Positions 6,884 through 13,503 of a DNA stretch of 14,336 nt are shown here, in pieces; position 1 is the stretch's first letter; each line of letters begins with the position of its first letter. The stretch covers positions 1 to 14,336 of the forward strand of contig SOKD01000363.1 in assembly GCA_004376305.1 (NCBI GenBank), given 5' to 3'. The stretch is from Candidatus Cloacimonadota bacterium. Lineage in GTDB: Bacteria > Hydrothermota > E44-bin80. Below the pieces are notes generated by a model. The model worked only from the letters and a program-made list of their open reading frames with translations. It made no database searches and was not told the DNA's origin. The position numbers were made by a program, and so were the translations under genes.

Positions 6884-6941
6884 AAGCAACATACTGTTTT
6901 TTGTATAAGGGAAAACCAATAAAACAACCAGGAGGGACTGT

Positions 6942-7943
6942 ATGAAAACGAGACAAATCGCTGTTTTGATACTTATAGTTGTTGTCAGTTTTTTAGGTGG
7001 ATGCAGGAAACAGAAGACCAAGTTTGTGACTATCGGGACCGGGGGAGTAACAGGAGTCTACTATCCAACGGGTGGCGCAATAAGTCGTATGATTAACAAC
7101 AAGTATGATGAATACAAAATTAAAGCTACCGTTGAATCCACAGGGGGTTCAGTTTTCAATATTAATGGTGTTATGAATGGAGACCTTGAGTTTGGCATTG
7201 CCCAGTCAGACAGGCAGTTTCAGGCATACAATGGGTTGGCAGAATGGTCACAATTAGGAAAGCAAGCAGGTTTGCGGTCAGTATTTTCAATCCATCCGGA
7301 ATTAATCACGCTCATTGTGTCGCAGAAAAGCGGCATCGGGAACCTTCGTGACCTAGAGGGTAAAAGAATCAATGTAGGAAACCCGGGTTCAGGACAACTA
7401 CAAAATTCAAAGGATGTACTCTATGCAGCGGGATTGGATGAAGATGACTTTCATGCCGAGCATGTAAAAGCAATTGAAGCACCTGGTTTGCTTCAAGATG
7501 AAAGAATTGACGGTTTTTTCTTTACGGTTGGACATCCTGCAGGCACCATTAAGGAAGCTACATCAGGAAGAATCAAAGTGTATATTGTACCGATTGAAGG
7601 AGCTGGAATTGATAAAATGCTTGAAAAATATCCCTATTATGCAAAATCGATCATCCCGCATTCCTACTATCCTTATGCACTTAACAGCAAAGACATCGTT
7701 ACAATAGGTGTTAAAGCGACACTCATTACTTCAAAAAACGTTGATGAGGACATAGTCTATGCCATAACAAAAGAGGTATTTGAGAATTTGGAGGAATTCA
7801 GAACGCTTCATCCCGCATACGCCCTTCTGTCCAGAGAAAATATGCTTGAGGGACTTACTGCGCCACTGCACAAAGGTGCTTTAAAATATTATAAAGAAAT
7901 AGGAATTGATACATTGATAGATTTTCAATATATAATCGATTAA
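6942..7943 (+). CDS. TAXI-family TRAP transporter solute-binding lipoprotein
   Basis: This is the extracytoplasmic binding subunit of a tripartite, ATP-independent (ion-gradient-driven) importer. The 333-residue protein starts at ATG 6942 with AGGAGG upstream. A signal peptide ends in a lipobox LGGC with Cys21 as the lipid anchor. The mature part opens with TIGTGGVTGVYYPTGGAISRMIN, the typical TAXI beginning. VESTGGSVFNINGVMNGDLEFGIAQSD, LEGKRINVGNPGSG and DGFFFTVGHPAG follow, all standard for TAXI binding proteins. Studied TAXI proteins bind glutamate/glutamine or related carboxylates, but the substrate here cannot be told from sequence. The permease gene follows after 22 bp. Glutamate is the end point of the histidine pathway to which hutU belongs, so a link is possible but only inferred. 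Confidence 0.94.
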   Translation: MKTRQIAVLILIVVVSFLGGCRKQKTKFVTIGTGGVTGVYYPTGGAISRMINNKYDEYKIKATVESTGGSVFNINGVMNGDLEFGIAQSDRQFQAYNGLAEWSQLGKQAGLRSVFSIHPELITLIVSQKSGIGNLRDLEGKRINVGNPGSGQLQNSKDVLYAAGLDEDDFHAEHVKAIEAPGLLQDERIDGFFFTVGHPAGTIKEATSGRIKVYIVPIEGAGIDKMLEKYPYYAKSIIPHSYYPYALNSKDIVTIGVKATLITSKNVDEDIVYAITKEVFENLEEFRTLHPAYALLSRENMLEGLTAPLHKGALKYYKEIGIDTLIDFQYIID

Positions 7944-7965
7944 ATTCTGTTACCAGATAATTGAA

Positions 7966-9948
7966 GTGGTGCAAAGTTCTGAGAATGATAATACAATTAA
8001 GAAGTACATTGTTGGCTTTATTGCCATTGGGTGGGCGATTTTCCAACTTGCCTTACCGCGTTTCGTAATTTTAGATAGCATTACAATCAGGGCAGTCCAT
8101 CTTGCATTTGCTGCAGTGCTGGTTTTCTTTACTATTCCCTTTTCAAAGCGAAAAAAGGATATACGTTTTTCAAGAAATATATCGACCGTTGATTTTATCC
8201 TGGGCGGCATTATCTGTTTTTTAGCTCTGTATATTGTATTTGATTGGCAGGGTATATCGATGCGCGCGGGAATACCGAGCAGCCGAGACATTGTTTTCAG
8301 CTGCATTCTTATTATTCTAGTACTTGAAGCATCCCGGCGAGCTATAGGGTTTGCACTTTCAATTATTGCAATTTTGTTCACCTTGTATGCTTTCTTTGGT
8401 CCATACATGCCTTCCATTTTTGCTTTTCGGGGTGTTTCCCTTCAGAAATTTGTCAGTCAGATTGCACTGTCTGCAGAAGGTATTTATGGTATTCCTCTCG
8501 ATGTATCCGCCAATACGGTTTTTCTGTTCGTTTTGCTCGGTTCAATGCTTGAAAGAGCAGGAGCTGGTCATTTTTATAACAACCTTGCAATCTCGTTGCT
8601 TGGTAGGTTCAAAGGTGGTCCTGCAAAGGCGGCTGTTGTGTCAAGTGGTCTGACCGGTCTTGTTTCCGGATCGAGCATAGCGAATGTTGTAACGACAGGG
8701 ACGTTTACAATACCCTTAATGAAGAAGGTTGGCTATCCAGCAAAGATTGCCGCAGCTACGGAGGTGGCTGCAAGTACCAATGGTCAGTTGATGCCACCCA
8801 TTATGGGTGCTGCAGCGTTTATTATTGCTGAATATATGAGTATACCGTACCTTGATGTTGTAAAGGCTGCCATAATTCCGGCTTCCGTTTCGTATTTTGC
8901 CCTGTTCTATATCACGCATCTTGAAGCATCGAAACTGGGAATGAAAGGTCTGCCAAAAACTGATATTCCAAGATTTCTTGGTGTTTTAAAGCAAGGATTC
9001 TACTATCTTATTCCTCTTGTTACCCTGATATATGAATTGATGGTTATGCGGCACTCTCCGAAACTCGCAGCGTTCAATGCGATTGTTGTTCTCATGATGA
9101 TCATTATTGTCAAGGAATTCGTGAATCTTGCCAGAGAGAGGTGCAGTGTTAAAAAGACCGTATGCGTTATTGTAAAAATAATCGGAAGTGGGTTAATTGC
9201 GGGTTCAAAAAATATGCTTTCCGTTGCGCTCGCTACCGCCACCGCAGGCATTGTTGTTGGCATTATTAATATGGGAATCGGAAGCATGATTGTTCAGATT
9301 GTGGAGATACTATCCGGTGGTAACATTTTTTTACTTCTTGTAATTACTGCAATAGCGAGTCTAATACTCGGAATGGGGCTGCCGACAACAGCTACCTATA
9401 TTGTCATGGCATCCATTACCGTTCCGATAATCATAAAGTTGAGTTCAGGTAGTCTTGTAATTGCAATCCCTGCAATTGCAGCACACCTTTTCTGTTTCTA
9501 TTTCGGTATCCTTGCTGACGATACTCCGCCAGTGGGACTTGCAGCATATGCGGCAGCAGCAATTGCAAAATCAAGCCCGATCGCTACCGGTATCCAAGGA
9601 TTTATCTATGATTTACGAACTGCAGTTATCCCCTTTATGTTTGTGTTTAATGCAGAATTGGTGCTTGTTGGGGTCAACAGTATAGCGCAGGCATGTCTCA
9701 TATTTGTAATGGCAATTTTTGGAGCCTTCGCCTTCACGAATGCTGTTCAGGGTTGGTTTATTGTAAAGAATCGCTGGTATGAAATCCCGCTCTTTCTTAT
9801 TGCATCCCTTATTTTATTTTATCCTGCGATTGTTACGAGAATTTTCCAGCTCGGGGATAATTTTCGCTATTATATGTACGCTGTTGGATTGTTAGTATAT
9901 GGTTTGGCTTATATTTTGCAGAAAATGCGCATTAGTCTTTCTAAATAA
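7966..9948 (+). CDS. TRAP transporter permease, fused DctQ-DctM subunits
   Basis: This is the integral membrane part of the TAXI-TRAP importer, 660 residues. About 14-150 hold the N-terminal hydrophobic helices (DctQ-like). The DctM part follows with GLVSGSSIANVVTTGTFTIPLM (231-252), NGQLMPPIMGAAAFI (272-286), GMGLPTTATYIVMA (469-482) and ADDTPPVGLAAYAAA (517-531). These are the conserved DctM scoop and ion-binding segments. Four or five further helices follow up to residue 660. The start is the GTG at 7966 because it is 22 bp after the binding-protein gene and leaves a short cytoplasmic lead before the first helix. The ribosome site is poor, so coupling to the upstream gene is likely. The fused QM arrangement is normal for TAXI systems. 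Confidence 0.93.
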   Translation: MVQSSENDNTIKKYIVGFIAIGWAIFQLALPRFVILDSITIRAVHLAFAAVLVFFTIPFSKRKKDIRFSRNISTVDFILGGIICFLALYIVFDWQGISMRAGIPSSRDIVFSCILIILVLEASRRAIGFALSIIAILFTLYAFFGPYMPSIFAFRGVSLQKFVSQIALSAEGIYGIPLDVSANTVFLFVLLGSMLERAGAGHFYNNLAISLLGRFKGGPAKAAVVSSGLTGLVSGSSIANVVTTGTFTIPLMKKVGYPAKIAAATEVAASTNGQLMPPIMGAAAFIIAEYMSIPYLDVVKAAIIPASVSYFALFYITHLEASKLGMKGLPKTDIPRFLGVLKQGFYYLIPLVTLIYELMVMRHSPKLAAFNAIVVLMMIIIVKEFVNLARERCSVKKTVCVIVKIIGSGLIAGSKNMLSVALATATAGIVVGIINMGIGSMIVQIVEILSGGNIFLLLVITAIASLILGMGLPTTATYIVMASITVPIIIKLSSGSLVIAIPAIAAHLFCFYFGILADDTPPVGLAAYAAAAIAKSSPIATGIQGFIYDLRTAVIPFMFVFNAELVLVGVNSIAQACLIFVMAIFGAFAFTNAVQGWFIVKNRWYEIPLFLIASLILFYPAIVTRIFQLGDNFRYYMYAVGLLVYGLAYILQKMRISLSK

Positions 9949-10015
9949 TGTATAATAATGTAATTCCCTTATTCCTCGCCAGTTCTGAGTTTATGCGTGC
10001 ACGCAGATTAATTTG

Positions 10016-10044
10016 TTGACACGTTTTTATGAATTTGATACAAT
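10016..10044 (+). promoter_or_regulatory. sigma70-type promoter upstream of the repeat-flanked cassette
   Basis: TTGACA (10016-10021) and TACAAT (10039-10044) are separated by exactly 17 nt; the -35 is perfect and the -10 matches 5 of 6. A palindrome (9994-10005) lies just upstream and could be an operator. The next gene starts about 290 nt downstream, so the transcript would have a long leader that includes the repeat hairpin. Confidence 0.6.
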
Positions 10045-10093
10045 TGAGCGATTATTTTTGCGAATCGAAAAATTGAGCAAAAAAATGCAATCA

Positions 10094-10237
10094 TAGTGTG
10101 ATGTATCTTAATTATCTTTACTGCCATTCCTTCGTTTCTCTTGAGGACAGGTTTGAAAAAGGTGTCATTCTTCGGGCTTCTTAGGAAGCCCTCAGAATGA
10201 CAAGTACGGTAAAGCTATTTGCATGACAGAACAATAG
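10094..10237 (+). repeat. 144-bp dispersed hairpin repeat, copy 1
   Basis: It aligns without gaps to 11848-11991 with 17 mismatches by my count (about 88% identity), in the same orientation. Its core is a long hairpin: TGTCATTCT (10163-10171) pairs with AGAATGACA (10194-10202), and GGGCTTC (10174-10180) with GAAGCCC (10185-10191) around a TTAG loop, with a TC/TC internal bulge. The ends are near-direct repeats (AATCATAG at 10089 and AACAATAG at 10230). This resembles a MITE or REP-like element without coding capacity. Confidence 0.85.
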
Positions 10238-10338
10238 TATCTTGGAGAAAGTGGTATGATAAAGGTGTTTAAATGAATCTAAAATGCGTTACATAAAGGA
10301 AGAAACAAAGGATCATCTAACGTGTTCTGCTGTACAGG

Positions 10339-11223
10339 ATGAAGCGGGACCGGGATAAGATGAAATTAGATAATAAAGAAATAATGTGGAATAGTTCATA
10401 TCCCCGTAAGGGAGTTCTTAGAAAAGAGATACAATGCATGCTTGATGCTTTTATAAAAGTGCTGGTTGGAAGCATTCCGGAATCCGGGATTACAGGAATC
10501 TATTTTAAGGGGTCAGGACAGAAAGAGTGGGATTCTCTCCTTGATTACGTACCGGAAATCAGTGATATTGATATCCACCTTCTTTTTGCGGAGGATAGCC
10601 TGATTGAGCAGTACTTTGGAACAACAGAGCAGGCTCTTGCTATTCAGGCGCAGGTTGAAGAACGCTACTTTTCAAGCGTACATGAACCAATTCATTTTCC
10701 TCGACCACAATTGCTCATGCTCAATCCTCTGTTAAAAAGCAAGGATTTTGTGCCTTCTCCGTCTAATACGATCACCGTTTTGCATGGGAAACCATATCCT
10801 CCGGCTGAGAAGTCTGCGCTAAAAAAGCTGCAGTTTATTGATTGCCAACGATTATTGGACGAGGAGAAATTTCTTTCCGAGTATCCGCTGCATGTTATTG
10901 ACAGACCGTCAAAGTATTTATGGCAGGCATTGAGAAACCTCCTCTGGCATATTTCACCCATTGGCTCTCGGGTTCTTAGCGTAAGGGGTAAATCATACGA
11001 TGAAGCATGGGGCATCAATAGAACAAGCATTGTGAAGGCTTTGAAAATATTGGGAGAGAAGCAGCTTGTACGTGATTATTCGCAATTCTATATGAGTGCG
11101 TGGGATTATTTTCTGTCAGGCTATGGTGATACGAATGCAGGCAGGAGTGCTATTGTTGCTGGAATCAATGCACTCAGACGGGCAATTGAGATAGCGAAGA
11201 AAAATAAGGAAGAAGCAGAATAG
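10339..11223 (+). CDS. nucleotidyltransferase-fold protein of unknown substrate
   Basis: This is a 294-residue protein, predicted cytoplasmic. The N-terminal third carries the DNA polymerase beta-type nucleotidyltransferase signature: YFKGSG (55-60), then after a short insert ISDIDIHLLF (74-83), with Asp76 and Asp78 as the likely metal-binding pair. The remaining 200 residues look mainly helical and I do not recognise them; they are not obviously HEPN. Proteins of this shape include aminoglycoside adenylyltransferase relatives and many uncharacterised enzymes, so the substrate is unknown. The start could instead be ATG 10360, because a 24-codon frame (10284-10358) ends one base before it. Neither start has a clear ribosome site. 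It is paired with an HD nucleotidase after a 16-bp gap, and both genes lie between two copies of the 144-bp repeat. Confidence 0.75.
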   Translation: MKRDRDKMKLDNKEIMWNSSYPRKGVLRKEIQCMLDAFIKVLVGSIPESGITGIYFKGSGQKEWDSLLDYVPEISDIDIHLLFAEDSLIEQYFGTTEQALAIQAQVEERYFSSVHEPIHFPRPQLLMLNPLLKSKDFVPSPSNTITVLHGKPYPPAEKSALKKLQFIDCQRLLDEEKFLSEYPLHVIDRPSKYLWQALRNLLWHISPIGSRVLSVRGKSYDEAWGINRTSIVKALKILGEKQLVRDYSQFYMSAWDYFLSGYGDTNAGRSAIVAGINALRRAIEIAKKNKEEAE

Positions 11224-11239
11224 GAGGGGAATACATCTT

Positions 11240-11833
11240 ATGAATGGAGAAAGGTTAAGAAAGCAAATTGACTTTATTGTAGAAATTGATAAATTGAAGC
11301 ACATCCTCAGGCGAACATATATCATGGATAACTCGAGACACGAGAACGATGTCGAACACTCATGGCATCTGGCAATTATGACGCTTTTGCTTTCTGAATA
11401 TGCAGAGCAGGAGAAAATAGATATCCTGCACGTCGTAAAGATGGTACTCATCCATGATATTGTGGAGATTGATGCGGGAGATACGTTCTGTTATGACGAA
11501 CAGGGACAGAAGGAAAGAGTAAAAAGAGAGCGGAAGGCAGCAGAACGGTTATTCAGTATTTTACCCGAGGATCAAACGCAGGGATTCAGAGCCCTGTGGG
11601 AGGAGTTTGAGGAAAGAAAAACTCCAGAAGCCCGTTTTGCCGCGTCCCTTGATAGACTGCAACCTCTCCTGCATAATTATTACACAAAAGGATTTGCCTG
11701 GAGAGAGAATAGTGTTACCAGTGATATGGTTTTTGATCGAAACAAACACATTGAAAAAGGTTCACCTTCGCTCTGGAAATTCGCGAAGGATCTTATCGAA
11801 GAATCCATTAAAAAGGGTTATCTACCAAAATAA
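11240..11833 (+). CDS. HD-domain 5'-nucleotidase, YfbR/HDDC2-like
   Basis: This is a 197-residue HD-superfamily phosphohydrolase, probably removing the 5'-phosphate from (deoxy)nucleoside monophosphates with a bound divalent metal. The family's metal ligands are visible: DVEHSWHL (His40), IHDIVEID (His72, Asp73, with Glu76 and Asp78 beside them) and SLDRLQPLLHN (Asp136). The length matches HDDC2-like bacterial proteins (about 190-200). The AGGAGG at 11222-11227 overlaps the TAG of the upstream gene, with a rather long 12-nt spacer to ATG 11240, so translation is likely coupled. A nucleotidase next to a nucleotidyltransferase-fold protein suggests a common nucleotide substrate or an opposing pair, but this is inference from position only. 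Confidence 0.85.
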   Translation: MNGERLRKQIDFIVEIDKLKHILRRTYIMDNSRHENDVEHSWHLAIMTLLLSEYAEQEKIDILHVVKMVLIHDIVEIDAGDTFCYDEQGQKERVKRERKAAERLFSILPEDQTQGFRALWEEFEERKTPEARFAASLDRLQPLLHNYYTKGFAWRENSVTSDMVFDRNKHIEKGSPSLWKFAKDLIEESIKKGYLPK

Positions 11834-12149
11834 TATTTTCTTAATACTAGTGTAATGAATCTTCATTATTTTTACTGTCATTCCTTCGCTTCTCTTGAGA
11901 ACAGGTTTGAAAAAGGTGTCATTCTTCGGATTTCTTACGAAGCCCTCAGGATGAAAAGTACGGTAAAGCTATTTGCGTGATATAATACTAGATGGGTACA
12001 ACAGGTAAGCTAACTTGTTGTTAGTCAAAGAATTTCCTTGAGGGAAAACTCCAACGTCAAACTGGAAAAATTACGTATTTTATAGAATACTTATTTTGGC
12101 ATTTAAACCATACTGCAATAAGGTTGTCTAAAGAATAAAGGAGGGGAAA
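11834..12149. other. 316-bp intergenic region: repeat copy and leader hairpins
   Basis: Besides repeat copy 2 it holds a hairpin ACAACAGGT (11998-12006), loop AAGCTA, ACTTGTTGT (12013-12021), and a smaller one TTTCC (12033-12037)/GGAAA (12043-12047). A short dyad GTATT...AATAC follows near 12075-12090. The downstream gene probably has its promoter here, but I cannot pick a clear pair of hexamers. No riboswitch class is recognised. Confidence 0.45.
11848..11991 (+). repeat. 144-bp dispersed hairpin repeat, copy 2
   Basis: Second copy of the repeat, the same length as copy 1. The hairpin core is more decayed: outer TCATTCT against AGGATGA (one G-T pair) and inner GGATTTC against GAAGCCC (one mismatch, one G-T). 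The octamer AATACTAG occurs at 11843-11850 and again at 11984-11991, at the two ends. This may be a target duplication or part of the element itself. Confidence 0.85.
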
Positions 12150-12956
12150 ATGAAAAAATGTTTTTATTTTGTATTAGTACTGCTCTCTACTTCTCTTCTC
12201 TTTGGGCAGGATTTTGATAGAATAATTGGCTTAAAAAAAGAAGTTAAAATTCTTAACCTTCTGAATGGATTTGAACTTACTACCGAGCAGAAAAAAGTGA
12301 TAAAGAAGAGTATTAAGGAAGTACAAATTATTGAGAAAGATTTTGAGACGCAAGTAGAAGAATGTTTGGAAATTTTCGACGTTGCTCTTGAGAAATCCAT
12401 AGAAATTCTTGGTACAGGAAAAGAACTGCCTCCTTCACTAAAGAAGGAAATATCAACATATAGTCATGAATTTAAGGAGGGAAGAAAAGTGAAAGAGGGA
12501 AGAATATTGGATATTGCTCAACAGATAGAGCGTGTGCTGGAACCTCAGCAGGTGCAACAATTAAAGGAATTTATACCGTGTCTTATCCCGCCTCCTGGGA
12601 GGATACGTATTGGACAAACAGGCTCATCTGAAATGATTGCCAAACACCTTGAAAAAATAAGAGATTTACCGGAAAGTATTTATGTAAGAGAAAAGGACAA
12701 CATTATCAGTAAAGCATTGAAAAAAAAGAAAGAGCATCTCCCTGTGTTAAAAGAATTTGATGAGGATGCTGAAGGTGAGAGAATTGAAGCTATCCTTGAT
12801 AAGGTTCGATCCATGAGGGATGTTGATTTTACCTTGAACAAAGATAGGATTGCAGAGGAATTTAAGGGAGATGATAAAAAAAGGGATTCAAAAAATGATG
12901 TTGTCCAGAAAATACGGCATTTCCTTCTCGACCCGATCGTTTTAAAATATTTATAA
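12150..12956 (+). CDS. exported charged helical protein with Spy/CpxP-like LTxEQ motifs
   Basis: This is a 268-residue protein with a clear signal peptide (MKKCFYFVLVLLSTSLLFGQ, cleavage near residue 20) and an excellent ribosome site (AAAGGAGGGG at 12137-12146, 3-nt spacer). The mature part is rich in Lys and Glu and looks helical. LTTEQKKVIKKSI (43-55) resembles the LTxxQ motif of the Spy/CpxP periplasmic chaperone family, and LEPQQVQQLKEF (130-141) looks like a second, diverged copy; Spy has two such motifs. The region after FIPCLIPPPGRIRIG (141-155) is a separate charged segment of about 110 residues with no match I know. A periplasmic chaperone or stress-sensing role is possible, but the similarity is limited to short motifs, so the function remains unknown. 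It is convergent with the comEA-like gene. Confidence 0.75.
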   Translation: MKKCFYFVLVLLSTSLLFGQDFDRIIGLKKEVKILNLLNGFELTTEQKKVIKKSIKEVQIIEKDFETQVEECLEIFDVALEKSIEILGTGKELPPSLKKEISTYSHEFKEGRKVKEGRILDIAQQIERVLEPQQVQQLKEFIPCLIPPPGRIRIGQTGSSEMIAKHLEKIRDLPESIYVREKDNIISKALKKKKEHLPVLKEFDEDAEGERIEAILDKVRSMRDVDFTLNKDRIAEEFKGDDKKRDSKNDVVQKIRHFLLDPIVLKYL

Positions 12957-12971
12957 TATTGTGCATTGGCA

Positions 12972-13011
12972 GGATGAGAAAAAATCCAGGGAATGGTCTT
13001 TTTTATTTTTT
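12972..13011 (+). terminator. weak candidate terminator between convergent genes
   Basis: A short dyad (GGAT at 12972-12975, ATCC at 12984-12987) is followed by T-rich DNA (six Ts at 12999-13004 and six at 13006-13011) shortly after the TAA at 12956. The stem is weak, so this is only a candidate. Confidence 0.25.
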
Positions 13012-13063
13012 AATGCTATAAGGTTTTCCTGGAGAAGTTTTCCGAATGGAAAGGGATTCATGT

Positions 13064-13498
13064 TTATTCAACCGCAATGAAGTTCTTCATTTTCTCGAAC
13101 TTTTTATCTCCAATACCCTTAATATTTTTTATCTCCACAGGGGATTTAAAACCATCCTGTTTTTCTCTGTATTCAATAATTTTTTGAGCATACACAGGCC
13201 CAATTCCCGGGAGTTTTACTAATTCGGTTAGAGATGCGTTATTAATGTTTATTTTTTTTTCGGGGAGCTCCTTTTTTGACCACCGGTGAGGTGTTTCTTT
13301 TTCCGGAAGGGGTAAATTGTAGTTAATTGATGTTGATACAAGATTTTCTTCCCTCACTTTTTTCTCAAAGTCATCAATGATATATGCGGGTGCAAATGAT
13401 GGATGGTTCACTTTATGCAGGTAAAGAGAGGTTCCGAGGAGGAAGGTGAAGATGAGAAAAAGAATAATGAATCGTTCCTGTTTTGTAAATAAACTCAT
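13064..13498 (-). CDS. ComEA-like helix-hairpin-helix DNA-binding protein, membrane-anchored
   Basis: This is a 144-residue protein. Residues 10-27 form a single N-terminal hydrophobic anchor, 28-80 a linker, and 84-144 the ComEA-type domain: [16 protein letters not shown] (85-100), then [10 protein letters not shown] and IKNIKGIG (123-130). The two GIG hairpins are the nonspecific DNA-binding helix-hairpin-helix motifs. ComEA proteins bind incoming double-stranded DNA outside the cytoplasmic membrane during natural transformation. Small ComEA-like proteins are also common in genomes without proven competence, so uptake is not certain here. The start is ATG 13498, five bases after the TGA of the beta-barrel gene, so the two are almost surely one operon. 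No comEC or pilus gene is visible within the window. Confidence 0.88.
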   Translation of the reverse strand: MSLFTKQERFIILFLIFTFLLGTSLYLHKVNHPSFAPAYIIDDFEKKVREENLVSTSINYNLPLPEKETPHRWSKKELPEKKININNASLTELVKLPGIGPVYAQKIIEYREKQDGFKSPVEIKNIKGIGDKKFEKMKNFIAVE

Positions 13499-13503
13499 TT
13501 TTA

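Larger units (their letters stand above)
9949..10338. other. 390-bp intergenic region: palindrome, promoter, hairpin repeat, small uORF
   Basis: It holds a perfect 12-bp palindrome TGCGTGCACGCA (9994-10005), a strong promoter (10016-10044), copy 1 of the 144-bp repeat (10094-10237), and a possible 24-codon upstream ORF (10284-10358) ending one base before ATG 10360. I see no convincing intrinsic terminator for the TRAP operon. Confidence 0.6.

Noticed and set aside
7950..8417. 155-codon minus-strand ORF over the start of the TRAP permease
   Set aside because: The plus strand encodes clear membrane helices here. The antisense frame is rich in residues expected from reverse-reading hydrophobic codons and has no support.
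10094..10237. Repeat hairpin as a rho-independent terminator of the TRAP operon
   Set aside because: The stem is long and stable, but no T-run follows the 3' arm (ACAAGTACGG), and the same element occurs in another context.
10284..10358. 24-codon frame upstream of the nucleotidyltransferase as a gene
   Set aside because: It has no ribosome site and no recognisable content. It is kept only as a possible leader ORF.
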